From an uncultured Bacteroidales bacterium (GTDB taxonomy: Bacteria > Bacteroidota > Bacteroidia > Bacteroidales > Paludibacteraceae): a stretch of 17,160 bases of DNA. Where the stretch lies: the NCBI GenBank assembly GCA_934725535.1, contig CAKVBV010000052.1, forward strand, positions 1-17,160, given 5' to 3'. Numbering within the stretch: the stretch's first letter is position 1; each line of letters starts with the position of its first letter. Position numbers and translations under genes: made by a program. Positions 1-7,851 of this stretch are shown here, piece after piece. A model generated the notes under the pieces. It was not told where the DNA came from. It searched no databases and saw only the letters and a program-made list of their open reading frames with translations.

Positions 1-3000
1 TCTTGTGCCTGGTCGGAGACTTCGCCGGTGAAGGCAAGGTTGGGGATGGCGGTGTATTCGGGGTCTGTGAGTGTGGCGGTGAAGGCGTTGCCCTTGAGCG
101 AGGCGGGGATATTGTTGACGCGCAGGCTCTTGAGGGTGCTGTTATAGTGGAGGCGGAACCAATCCACATAGAGTTCTGCACCGGCAGTGGCTCCTGAGGA
201 CTCGTTGGTGGCATCCACAGCGATATTCATACCCGTAATGTGTTTGCCGTCAAGTGCAAGGGGCTGTGTGTGCGTGATGTAACTGTTGCTGGTGTTAGTT
301 TGCTTGCAATCAAAGTTGTAGGGTACATCTTTGTCGTTTTCTACACCTTTGAAACGATAGGCAAAGAGGGCACCGCTACCTGCTTTGCTCTTATATTGGT
401 AGTTTACCGAAATAGAGTCGGGTGTGTTGTAGAAACGTATATAGTCAGAGAACTCGTAGTGTGTCTTGTTGGCTACGGACAAACCTCCAGATAGTGTCCC
501 CAAAGTAATCATTGCAGGCAATGCACCGCCTGCTGTACTCCAATAGGTAGTCTCAAGTCCGACAGAAGTGTCCGATTTTTTGACTACCTCCGCACCCGTC
601 TTGGCATCGACCCAAAGAACGGTGATTTTATCAAAGAAGTCCGCAGGTACCTGCCAACCTACCGGCTTTGCTCCGTTGTTGTATTTAGCGGTAGTCCATT
701 CCGTAAAATCGGCGTTAGGAATGACCTCATTCGGGTAGTGGAAGAATATGGTATAGGTGTTTGTATATCCACCTTTTGACACGGTAGCCTGCCAATGCCA
801 TTGGTCGTTGGCGGTACGTGTGTACTGCACATCGGTTGCCTTGGTGTAGTCCACGTTGGGCAGGGAGGTTGAGGTCGTGCAATTGACGATATAGGTGAAC
901 CGGTTCTTGTCGAAACCGGTGATGAGTTTCCCGTCGATGGTGATGCTCTCCAACACGGCGGGGTTCTGCGTCTCGAGTTGGGGAATGAGGGTGTAGGTAT
1001 GGTCGGGGTCGTCGGGGCGGTTGGAGCGGACGGTGATACGTGTGGTGTCGGTGATGCCGCCGGGCTGAACCCAAACGGTCTGCTCGTCGAAGGCCTTGGC
1101 ATAGTCCACGGTGAGTGAGCGTGTGCCATAAGGGAGAGCAATGGTGAATTCCGTGCCTTGGATATTGAGTTTCTCGCCGGTCTCGCGGATAACGAGGCTG
1201 TCGAGGTTGTTGGTGGCTGTGGCAAGGCTGTCGCGGAACGTGACGGAGTAGGTGCGTTGGTCGCCGTTCTCGGCGGTGACGGTGATGGTGTTCGGTTGTC
1301 CGAGCGGGCGCAGGATATAGTCGATTTGCTGCTCTTCCTCTGCGGGTGTGAATGTGAAGGTGGGGGATTGCTTGGACTGGTAGGGCAGCATGACGGTGTA
1401 TTCGGTGGTGGCAGGACTGAAAGTCAGTTCCGCATTTTCGGCATTGAGGTAAAGGTCTTCGAGAGCCGTGTTGGCGGATTTGCGCACGGGGAAGTGGATA
1501 GAGTAGGTGTTGGCGGTGGTGCCATCGGCGGCAAGGACGCGAATAGTGGTGGTGCCGTTGACGCTGCTGTAGCAGGTGGTGATGGTCTGGTTGGGCAGTT
1601 GTCCTACGGCGAAGATGTTCGGCACGACGCGTGTGCGCCATGCGAGGGTGTCGGTGTAGTGGAAGAGGGTGGGTTGGAAACCATTGATACTCTTGCCATT
1701 GACAAGGATGTCCGCAAGGAGGGCATTGGTGGAACGGACACGCGTGTAGGAGACGGTGTAGGTCTTGGTGCTGCCGCTCTCGGCGGTGACGGTGACTTGT
1801 TGCTTGTCGGCACTGATGTCAGCCGCGATGATATGCTGTCCGTTGCGGGGGGTGTAGGTGAGTTGCGGCAGCGGTGCCCCCTCGTCCAACGACAGAGTGT
1901 AGTCGGTCTTGTCGGGGTCGAAAGCGATGTCATGGTCTGCCACCTGCATATCCATCAGGCGTGCGTCATCGTATCGGGCGATTTGGAAGGTGACGGTGTA
2001 GGTAGCCATCAGTCCTGTTTCGGCTACGACCGTGATAGCCATTTGGTTTTCAGCCGCTTGCCCGAAGTACACCACTTGCCGGTCGTTGCCTTTGGTGTAG
2101 GTGACGACTTGCGGTTGGCTGCCTGCGGGCAGGTCGATGGTATAGTCTTTTTGCTCGGGTTTGTAGTCCGCCATGGGCGTACCGTCGAGAAGGATGGCAG
2201 CCAATGTGCAGTCATTCGAGGCAGGCCGGCTGAACGACAGCGTATATACGGCAGTGGCTTGTCCGTTTTGCACATACAGCATGGTGGTCTCGCCGTGGCG
2301 CAGCACCTGTACGGTCTGTCCCTCTTCCGCGGTGTAGGTAACGGTGGGCAAGGCGGTGGTGTAGGTCAGGTCGTAGGTAGTGCGCGAGGGGTTGAAGCCC
2401 TCTATCGGCTTGCCGTCCACGAATATCGCCTGCAGTTGTGCTGCCGCCATGGCTTCGGCGGTGAAGGTGATGGTGTAGATGTTGGGCGCACCGCTCTCGG
2501 GTGCCACGCGAATCTGCGCAGTACCGGCTGCATACGGTGCGGTGATGGTCACCTGCTGCCCTGCCTCTTTGTCCACCGTTATCGCGGGGCTCACGCCGCT
2601 CGTCAGGGGAACGCTGTACGTGAGCAGCGTCTTCTCGAAGCCTTGCAACGAGTCTCCGTCGAGGTAAATCATGCGCAGAAAGGCGTTCTCCGACTTCTTG
2701 ATAATGAATGTGATAGTGTAGGTACGCTTGTCGCCGCTCTCCGCTGTCACGGTGATGGTGTGCACATTGTTTTCGCACATACTCAGCACCTTCTGGCTCG
2801 CGTCGCCCTTGTCGAAACTGACAGCGGGTATGGTGCTGACGCCCTCGGGCAGGTGGTAGGTGTATTCGGTGATGTCGGCGGCGAAACCCTCCAGTGGTTT
2901 GCCGTCCACATATATCATATTCAGCGAAGTGTTCGCGGATGTCGCCACACGGAAATGCAGGATATACGTCCTGCTGGCACCGGTCTGCGGGCGCACGGTT

Positions 3001-5318
3001 ATCTTGTAGTCGTCTTCCACCTTGCTGCCTTGACGCACGGTGATGGTCTGATACTCATCGTTGGGCGTATAGGTAACCACCGGTTGGCGGGTGGTGCCTT
3101 GCGGCAGGTTGATGGTGTACTCCAACTGCTCCTTGTTGTACCCCTCCAATGGCTTGCCGTCGATGTAAATCATCTGCAATGTCGCATCGGACGCCTGACT
3201 GACAGAGAACGCAATCTGGTAGATGGTGGTGTTGCCGTTGCCTGCCATTACGGTGATGCGGGTGGTACCGTTGATGCCGCCTGTGATGATGTTAACTGTC
3301 TGGTACTCATCGTTTTTCACAGGTTCGATGCTTGGCAACTCCGTGGTGCCGATGGGCAGGGTGTAGGTGTAGTCGGTCTTGTCGGGCGAGAAACCCTCGA
3401 GGTCCTTGCCGCCGATACGTATGCCTTTCAGTGTCGAAATCTCGGATTTCAACGTGCTGAACACTATCTTGTACACTGTCTGGTCGCCGCTGGCTGCGGT
3501 CACCGTGACGCGTGTCGTGCCGTCCAACCCGCCTTCGCTGATGCTCACTGTCTGGTACTCGTCGCCCTGCTCGTAGGTTATCTTCGGCAGCGCGGTGGTG
3601 CCCATCGGCAGCGTAACATAGTAGGTCAGATTGTCGGGCTGGAAATCCGTGATATACCCCCCTTCCACTTGCAGGTCTTTGAGGTACGAATAGGTGGATG
3701 CCTCCAACCGGAAGTTCAGTTTATACACTTTCGGCACCTGGTTGCCGGGCGTTGTCACGGCTATCTGATACGTGCCGCCGTCTATATTGGCGGGGGCTGT
3801 ATAGGTGATGGTCTGTGCGCCTTCGGGGTATGCGGACACACCTTTCACGGTCGGCATCTGGGTCGTGCCGGTGGGCAGCGAGACGCGGTAGATGGTCTGC
3901 GACGGGATAAACCCCGGTATCGACTTGCCATTCACCTGTATATCCTGCAATGTGTTGTCAGCCAACTGTGCTACCGAGAACTGTATCGTATAGGTGGCTG
4001 TCGTCTTCTTGTCGGCTGCCGTCACGCGGATAGTAGCCGTGCCGTTGGTGGAGGTGGGTTGTGTAATCTCCACGGTCTGTGCATCTTCCGCGGCATCGGC
4101 GCTAACCACGGGCACTGCTGTCGTGCCGTAGGGCAACGCTACATTGTAGGTGAATACACCCGCCTTGAAGTTGCTCACTGCCGTGCCGTTCACATAGATA
4201 TTGGCAAGTTTGGCATTGGTGCTTGCCTCGCGCACGAATTTGATGCGGTACGTGCTGGTGGACTTGCCGTCTTCTGCCTTCACGGTAATCACAGTCGCCG
4301 CTCCGTCTATGGCACCCTGTTGGATACTTATCTCGTCTCCCGAAAGCAATCGCCCCGTAAAGTTGGCTGTCTTACCCGCCGCATTGGTCAGCGAACCCGC
4401 ACCGCGGTAGGCTTCTATCTTCGGCATAGCGGTCGCACTTCTGCCCAACGAGTAACTCTGTTCCTCACTGCTGTTCGGGTCGAAACCGCGCCACTCCTTG
4501 TCGTCGATGTAAATCTTCTGTATCTTCGACGAGTAAATCAACTCCACATCGTCCACATACAGCGAGTTCCCCTCGTACAAACCGCTGTTGGCGCGGAAGT
4601 TCGGGTAGTTGCTGGCCGAGAAGATGATGTTCATCATCGTCGGCACGTCGCTGTTCATATAATATATAGGTACGCGGATGTTCGTCCAGTCGCCGTACTC
4701 TTTCTTCTCGCGCCACAAGCCTTCGGCTATCTGATTGGCTTTCTGGTCTGTACCGCACTCGTTGGCGTCCAACGCCTGACGTATATCGCTCTCCTCGTTG
4801 GTCTTGCTCACCGACGTACACTTGCCGTTCTTGCCCTTGTACTTGCTGCTTTTGGCAGTCCCTGACCATGCGTAGTACAGCAGGTAGAAGTCCTCGCGTG
4901 TCACGTTGGCACCCGTACGTTTTATCCATACCGACATCGTGTCGGGGCGGTATTTCCAACTCACACCGCCCTCCGTGCCTGCCGTAGCCTCGTTCACGGT
5001 GGTCAGGCTCTTGATATATACCCATGGCTGTCCCAACGAGAAGTACCCGGGCGATACCTCCGAGATGCCGGCGGCACCCACACTCTGGTCTTGCACCATC
5101 ATACTGGCACTGCCCGTATGACCCGCCTCTTTGTGCGCAAAGTTGAACTTGAATCCGAATTGTGTCACGTTGCTCACGTTCCAACCGGCAGGCTGGGCAT
5201 TGCCGTCAAACGCGGCTCCGCTCCAGTCTTCAAAGCCTGCATTCGGCAGTTGTTGGGCATAAACGGTAGTGTATAGGCTGCTGACAGCAACCAGAATTGC
5301 GAGGTAAATTCTCTTCAT
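1..5318 (-). CDS. Giant secreted protein: PCMD-like domain, 15 cadherin-like repeats, second PCMD-like domain (3' end outside window)
   Basis: The minus frame is open from the ATG at 5318 to the window edge (1772 codons plus two bases), so the C-terminus is missing. Residues 1-21 (MKRIYLAILVAVSSLYTTVYA) are a signal peptide. Residues about 22-260 begin QQLPNAGFEDW and include PAGW, like the Bacteroidetes PCMD family (putative carbohydrate metabolism domain). Fifteen repeats of 75-100 residues then start near 268, 370, 455, 543, 627, 712, 797, 880, 961, 1037, 1119, 1200, 1285, 1370 and 1453. Each runs as L..I.VDGKPLEGF, then a Y.V.LP.GTT..P stretch, and ends TYTI.F, the pattern of cadherin-like beta-sandwich domains (PF12733 style). 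A second PCMD-like unit begins at I1533 (IPNADFTEW, PVGW), and another repeat starts near 1726. The protein is probably exported and anchored or exposed at the surface; a T9SS tail could lie outside the window. A good promoter lies 108 bases upstream of the start. The architecture is clear; the binding target is unknown. Confidence 0.93.
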   Translation of the reverse strand, partial: MKRIYLAILVAVSSLYTTVYAQQLPNAGFEDWSGAAFDGNAQPAGWNVSNVTQFGFKFNFAHKEAGHTGSASMMVQDQSVGAAGISEVSPGYFSLGQPWVYIKSLTTVNEATAGTEGGVSWKYRPDTMSVWIKRTGANVTREDFYLLYYAWSGTAKSSKYKGKNGKCTSVSKTNEESDIRQALDANECGTDQKANQIAEGLWREKKEYGDWTNIRVPIYYMNSDVPTMMNIIFSASNYPNFRANSGLYEGNSLYVDDVELIYSSKIQKIYIDDKEWRGFDPNSSEEQSYSLGRSATAMPKIEAYRGAGSLTNAAGKTANFTGRLLSGDEISIQQGAIDGAATVITVKAEDGKSTSTYRIKFVREASTNAKLANIYVNGTAVSNFKAGVFTYNVALPYGTTAVPVVSADAAEDAQTVEITQPTSTNGTATIRVTAADKKTTATYTIQFSVAQLADNTLQDIQVNGKSIPGFIPSQTIYRVSLPTGTTQMPTVKGVSAYPEGAQTITYTAPANIDGGTYQIAVTTPGNQVPKVYKLNFRLEASTYSYLKDLQVEGGYITDFQPDNLTYYVTLPMGTTALPKITYEQGDEYQTVSISEGGLDGTTRVTVTAASGDQTVYKIVFSTLKSEISTLKGIRIGGKDLEGFSPDKTDYTYTLPIGTTELPSIEPVKNDEYQTVNIITGGINGTTRITVMAGNGNTTIYQIAFSVSQASDATLQMIYIDGKPLEGYNKEQLEYTINLPQGTTRQPVVTYTPNDEYQTITVRQGSKVEDDYKITVRPQTGASRTYILHFRVATSANTSLNMIYVDGKPLEGFAADITEYTYHLPEGVSTIPAVSFDKGDASQKVLSMCENNVHTITVTAESGDKRTYTITFIIKKSENAFLRMIYLDGDSLQGFEKTLLTYSVPLTSGVSPAITVDKEAGQQVTITAPYAAGTAQIRVAPESGAPNIYTITFTAEAMAAAQLQAIFVDGKPIEGFNPSRTTYDLTYTTALPTVTYTAEEGQTVQVLRHGETTMLYVQNGQATAVYTLSFSRPASNDCTLAAILLDGTPMADYKPEQKDYTIDLPAGSQPQVVTYTKGNDRQVVYFGQAAENQMAITVVAETGLMATYTVTFQIARYDDARLMDMQVADHDIAFDPDKTDYTLSLDEGAPLPQLTYTPRNGQHIIAADISADKQQVTVTAESGSTKTYTVSYTRVRSTNALLADILVNGKSINGFQPTLFHYTDTLAWRTRVVPNIFAVGQLPNQTITTCYSSVNGTTTIRVLAADGTTANTYSIHFPVRKSANTALEDLYLNAENAELTFSPATTEYTVMLPYQSKQSPTFTFTPAEEEQQIDYILRPLGQPNTITVTAENGDQRTYSVTFRDSLATATNNLDSLVIRETGEKLNIQGTEFTIALPYGTRSLTVDYAKAFDEQTVWVQPGGITDTTRITVRSNRPDDPDHTYTLIPQLETQNPAVLESITIDGKLITGFDKNRFTYIVNCTTSTSLPNVDYTKATDVQYTRTANDQWHWQATVSKGGYTNTYTIFFHYPNEVIPNADFTEWTTAKYNNGAKPVGWQVPADFFDKITVLWVDAKTGAEVVKKSDTSVGLETTYWSTAGGALPAMITLGTLSGGLSVANKTHYEFSDYIRFYNTPDSISVNYQYKSKAGSGALFAYRFKGVENDKDVPYNFDCKQTNTSNSYITHTQPLALDGKHITGMNIAVDATNESSGATAGAELYVDWFRLHYNSTLKSLRVNNIPASLKGNAFTATLTDPEYTAIPNLAFTGEVSDQAQ

Positions 5319-5366
5319 AATCTGTATTTGTTTGCAATCAATCGTAGTACCTTGGGACTTGTGCCA

Positions 5367-5387
5367 AATACCTTTTGTTAAGGTATT
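5367..5387 (-). promoter_or_regulatory. Perfect inverted repeat in the leader of the giant secreted-protein gene
   Basis: AATACCTT at 5367-5374 pairs perfectly with AAGGTATT at 5380-5387 across a 5-base loop. It lies between the predicted promoter (5426-5457) and the start codon (5318), so it falls in the 5' untranslated leader. It could be an operator for a dimeric regulator or a short RNA hairpin. It has no U-tract in the gene direction, so it is not an obvious terminator. Confidence 0.45.
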
Positions 5388-5425
5388 ATGCAAAAAAACG
5401 ACACAAATAACCCCAAAAAACGACG

Positions 5426-5457
5426 CAAATTTAATGCAAACATTTCAGATAGGCAAA
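5426..5457 (-). promoter_or_regulatory. Bacteroidetes-type promoter for the giant secreted-protein gene
   Basis: Read on the minus strand, a TTTG -33 box (5457-5454) is followed after exactly 20 bases by TAAATTTG (5433-5426). This matches the Bacteroidetes primary sigma consensus TTTG-N19-21-TAnnTTTG perfectly. Transcription would start about 5-8 bases downstream, giving a leader of roughly 100 bases before the ATG at 5318. Confidence 0.8.
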
Positions 5458-5538
5458 TCTCCAAACGCTGCGGCGGGCGTTTTATTAACAGCGGTCATCT
5501 TTTTCGTAAAAATTGACACCTTTTTGCGCCTTATGGAG

Positions 5539-5557
5539 ACGACGCGTCTCGCGTCGT
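5539..5557. repeat. Dispersed palindrome, copy 1 (ACGACGCG-N3-CGCGTCGT)
   Basis: A perfect 8-bp inverted repeat (ACGACGCG and CGCGTCGT) surrounds the loop TCT. Related copies lie at 5684-5702, 7700-7718 and 12932-12950, all intergenic. A half copy (TCTCGCGTCGTTA) sits at 5725-5737. All are preceded by GGAGA or GGGGGA. It behaves like a REP-type dispersed element, far richer in GC than the surrounding AT-rich spacer. Confidence 0.75.
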
Positions 5558-5564
5558 TAATGTG

Positions 5565-5603
5565 CACAGGGTACGGGGACGCGGACGCCCTGTGGGGTCC
5601 CCG
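5565..5603. repeat. Interleaved inverted repeats (A-B-A'-B' arrangement)
   Basis: CACAGGG (5565-5571) is complementary to CCCTGTG (5588-5594), and CGGGGAC (5574-5580) is complementary to GTCCCCG (5597-5603). The two pairs interlock, so they give either alternative hairpins or, in RNA, a pseudoknot-like fold. The element sits eight bases after the first dispersed palindrome and is GC-rich, unlike the AT-rich spacer around it. No function is assigned. Confidence 0.55.
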
Positions 5604-5683
5604 CAAGACCGTGGACGTAGCGGGGTGCTCTCCTCGTCCGCGGTCGGTTTGGCACAAACCGTTTGACGATACTGTGTTGGGGG

Positions 5684-5702
5684 ACGACGCGGCTCGCGTC
5701 GG
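5684..5702. repeat. Dispersed palindrome, copy 2
   Basis: ACGACGCG-GCT-CGCGTCG matches the family palindrome, with the last stem base changed (G instead of T), leaving 7 of 8 pairs. It is followed by the half copy at 5725-5737 and then, 15 bases later, by the ATTAAC repeat at 5753. That order is repeated at 7700-7800. Confidence 0.7.
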
Positions 5703-5752
5703 CATAACGCAGAACTTCTTATCGTCTCGCGTCGTTATTATGTGAATGCTGC

Positions 5753-5816
5753 GCATTAACGGTCTATTAATGGTCATTAACGGAGAACAAAATATCGCCT
5801 TATTGCGGATTTCCGA
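5753..5816. repeat. 64-bp dispersed repeat, left copy beside the first ATPase gene
   Basis: The 64 bases starting GCATTAACGGTC align without gaps to 7737-7800 with five mismatches (59 of 64 identical). The unit holds three ATTAA elements, the family motif GGTCATTAACGGAGA, and a small CCGC/GCGG-type hairpin region. Both copies follow a palindrome of the ACGACGCG family and have the same orientation. Confidence 0.8.
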
Positions 5817-5917
5817 TTGATGTTCTGTGGGCATTATAGAACTCCTTAGTCAGTAGGGGAAGTCTGTTGTTGATATGACGACAAAGGCAGCAATCTTAAA
5901 ATTTGACACTTTTTTGC

Positions 5918-5972
5918 GGTAGCGAGGTGGTAACGAGTTGGTAACGCTTTCCTAACGAGTTGGTAACGAATT
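5918..5972. repeat. Tandem array of five 11-bp units (consensus GGTAACGAGTT)
   Basis: Five consecutive 11-bp units can be read: GGTAGCGAGGT, GGTAACGAGTT, GGTAACGCTTT, CCTAACGAGTT and GGTAACGAATT. A 16-bp core (TAACGAGTTGGTAACG) occurs exactly twice, at 5931-5946 and 5953-5968. The 11-bp period is close to one helical turn, so the units would face the same side of the DNA, as in iteron or operator arrays. No gene begins within 250 bases. It is flanked by T-rich sequence. Confidence 0.75.
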
Positions 5973-6146
5973 TTATTTTACGGATATGCTACAGATATAA
6001 TGCCGTCCATCTTAACAATCGTCAATTCTGTATGGTTTTAATGGAGCAATGGCTCATTAACGTCAGTTGCGCTAATTTTTGGAATAATAAGTTTATGGCT
6101 AATTAGTGATAATACGGTGTAGCCGTCCGTTCAATACAACCCCGGC

Positions 6147-6200
6147 AATGCCAATTCGTGTTTATTATCAGTTGTGGTTGCGATGTTGTTATCTGTTGTG
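6147..6200. repeat. Dispersed repeat downstream of the first ATPase gene (left copy)
   Basis: AATGCCAATTCGTG at 6147-6160 recurs exactly at 7852-7865. The following TTATTATCAGTT..GTTGTTATCTGTTG resembles 7916-7959. The right-hand version has an extra internal stretch of about 55 bases containing a second TTCAATTCGTG. The rest of the 5817-6146 spacer holds no recognisable gene beyond the 11-bp array; 6229 is the last base before the ATPase stop codon. Confidence 0.6.
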
Positions 6201-6229
6201 TATAGTTGTTGTTAGTCAGCAGGGGATGC

Positions 6230-7435
6230 TCAATACATCATCCCGAACATCCATAGCGGAATACGGTTGCGGATACCGATCTCGATGTCGTCCACAGCCA
6301 AGAAACTGTTCGGAACATCTTTTATCTGCTCGAATGTCTTGTTCTTGCCGCCGACCTCGAAAATATACGTGCGGTTTACTTCAAAATCGCCTTGCTTGGG
6401 CAGCAACACCTCCTGTGTCTGCCTCAGTTGGTTGTAGAAGAACGTCTCGCGCAAGGTGCCCCTGTCGATATGCGGTGTGAGTGCATACATCAGATTGGTG
6501 TTCTCCAGATATATCTTGTCGGGTTTGCTGAGTACCCGCATGCTCTTGGGCTCTGAGGTGTACAGTGCTATCAGGTCGGCGCGCTCCAACCAATGCAGCA
6601 TCTTCAGACCGCTGTCGCGTGTAGTGTCCAGTTCGCGGTACAACTCTGCCATCTTTGGGATATATGGCACGCGCTCCGCCAGTATCTGCATCATCTTCTT
6701 CACTTTTTGGATAGTGGCAAAGGATGTGTATTCCGTCATGGGCAGGTCGCCCTCTATCACTTGGCGCACCACACTTTGGAGACGGCTGTCAAAACCGCTC
6801 TCCTGTTGCAGGTAAAACGGGTAATAGCCATGCTCCAAGTATTGCGCAAAGAGGGGGAGTATCTGCCGCTTGCTGCATATATCCATGGCTATGGACTGAT
6901 GCCGTTGCAGCAAATCCTCCAATGTAACCGCCGGACCGACAGGAATACCCTCTAATAGCAGAAACTCCCTGAACGATAGCCCGTGCAGGGTGTACATCCG
7001 TTGCCTGCGCGACAAGTCGCCTTCACGCGCGGCAATCTGCAGCATACATGAGCCGGTATAGACGATGTTCAGGTTCGGATAATCGTCGTACAGGTTTTTC
7101 ACAACCGTCTGCCAATGAGGCAGATAGTGTATCTCGTCCATAAAGATATGCGTCCCGCCGTGGGTGTAGTGATATTCCGCCAAATCCTGCAGACTGTGCG
7201 TCTCGAACCACAGGTTGTCCATGGATACGTAAAGCACCGAATCCAATGAGGCGAAACTCTGCCGGATATGCTGTAGCAGCAGCGTTGTCTTACCTACACC
7301 GCGTGCCCCTTTGATGCCTATCAACCGGTCGTTCCAATCTATATCGGACATCAAATACCTGCTGTATGCGGTATTTACGCGCCCTATCTGCATCGCTGAC
7401 TTACGTGCTATTTCTGCATAATCTTTCTCGTCCAT
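6230..7435 (-). CDS. AAA ATPase with C-terminal DUF4143 domain (ATPase 1)
   Basis: This 401-residue protein carries a Walker A motif GARGVGKT (residues 43-50) after a YLMSDIDWNDRLIGIKG lead-in, a Walker B motif HIFMDEIHYL with D100 and E101, and a sensor-like YTGS near 126. These are the marks of the AAA_14 type of P-loop ATPase. The C-terminal part resembles DUF4143, with a weak PD-(D/E)XK-like signature (GDFEV followed by FEVGGKNK). The length is normal for the family, so it looks intact. The start is supported by a perfect promoter just upstream and an A-rich pre-start stretch. Family members are often orphan genes of unknown role, variably present between strains. It is transcribed alone here, towards the giant gene but 911 bases from it, and shares little beyond motifs with ATPase 2. 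Confidence 0.92.
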   Translation of the reverse strand: MDEKDYAEIARKSAMQIGRVNTAYSRYLMSDIDWNDRLIGIKGARGVGKTTLLLQHIRQSFASLDSVLYVSMDNLWFETHSLQDLAEYHYTHGGTHIFMDEIHYLPHWQTVVKNLYDDYPNLNIVYTGSCMLQIAAREGDLSRRQRMYTLHGLSFREFLLLEGIPVGPAVTLEDLLQRHQSIAMDICSKRQILPLFAQYLEHGYYPFYLQQESGFDSRLQSVVRQVIEGDLPMTEYTSFATIQKVKKMMQILAERVPYIPKMAELYRELDTTRDSGLKMLHWLERADLIALYTSEPKSMRVLSKPDKIYLENTNLMYALTPHIDRGTLRETFFYNQLRQTQEVLLPKQGDFEVNRTYIFEVGGKNKTFEQIKDVPNSFLAVDDIEIGIRNRIPLWMFGMMY

Positions 7436-7461
7436 AAATTATCCATTCGTTATTTGAGTTG

Positions 7462-7493
7462 CAAAGATAGTACAAAAATGCTGATTGTGCAAA
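7462..7493 (-). promoter_or_regulatory. Bacteroidetes-type promoter of ATPase 1
   Basis: On the minus strand TTTG (7493-7490) is followed after exactly 20 bases by TATCTTTG (7469-7462), a perfect TTTG-N20-TAnnTTTG match. The leader to the ATG at 7435 would be only about 20 bases. The -33 box lies at the edge of the tandem repeat region at 7498-7572. Confidence 0.82.
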
Positions 7494-7497
7494 TGTA

Positions 7498-7572
7498 AAA
7501 GTTGTTTTTTCGTGATTTTTTAGCAAAAAGCACTTTTGAAAAAGTTGTTTTTTGATACAAAAAGCACTTTTG
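7498..7572. repeat. Tandem AT-rich repeats upstream of the ATPase 1 promoter
   Basis: CAAAAAGCACTTTTG occurs exactly at 7524-7538 and 7558-7572 (34 bp apart), and AAAGTTGTTTTTT occurs exactly at 7498-7510 and 7541-7553. A third weaker unit follows (AGAAGTTATTTTT, 7574-7586). The 15-mer is itself nearly palindromic. The array ends against the -33 box of the ATPase 1 promoter, so it is placed like an upstream regulatory or recombination element. Compare the 33-bp units beside ATPase 2. Confidence 0.7.
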
Positions 7573-7699
7573 TAGAAGTTATTTTTCTATGAATACTCAA
7601 TGGCAGTATGGCGCAGGTGCTTTTTTGTGATATTGCTTTTTGTAATATAAAGCCAATTCGTGATAATTAATGTTGTATGGCATACGTAGGGGCTGGGAG

Positions 7700-7718
7700 A
7701 CGACGCGGCTCGCGTCGT
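7700..7718. repeat. Dispersed palindrome, copy 3
   Basis: ACGACGCG-GCT-CGCGTCGT is a perfect 8-bp stem with a 3-base loop, preceded by GGGAG. It lies upstream of ATPase 1 and is followed 18 bases later by the 64-bp repeat, the same order as copy 2 on the other side of the gene. Confidence 0.78.
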
Positions 7719-7736
7719 TTTTATTTTGTAGTAGCG

Positions 7737-7800
7737 GCATTAACGATCTATTAACGGTCATTAACGGAGAATAAAATACCGCCTTATTGCGGATTTTCGA
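7737..7800. repeat. 64-bp dispersed repeat, right copy beside the first ATPase gene
   Basis: This is the counterpart of 5753-5816 with 59 of 64 bases identical, no gaps and the same orientation. It includes GGTCATTAACGGAGA and the CCGC-CTTATT-GCGG mini-hairpin. The similarity continues weakly beyond the unit (TGTGGG and AGAACnCCTTAnTCAG blocks). Confidence 0.8.
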
Positions 7801-7851
7801 TACGAAACCCTGTGGGTTGAGTAGAACGCCTTAATCAGAACTGTACCCGAT

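Noticed and set aside
1158..4865. 1235-codon open frame on the plus strand
   Set aside because: It lies exactly antisense, in register, to the cadherin-like repeats of the minus-strand giant gene. In that register its stops can only come from TTA, CTA or TCA codons of the real gene, which are rare there. The translation shows no signal peptide or recognisable domain.
5918..5972. CRISPR-like array
   Set aside because: The 11-bp units are directly adjacent with no spacers and there are no cas genes.
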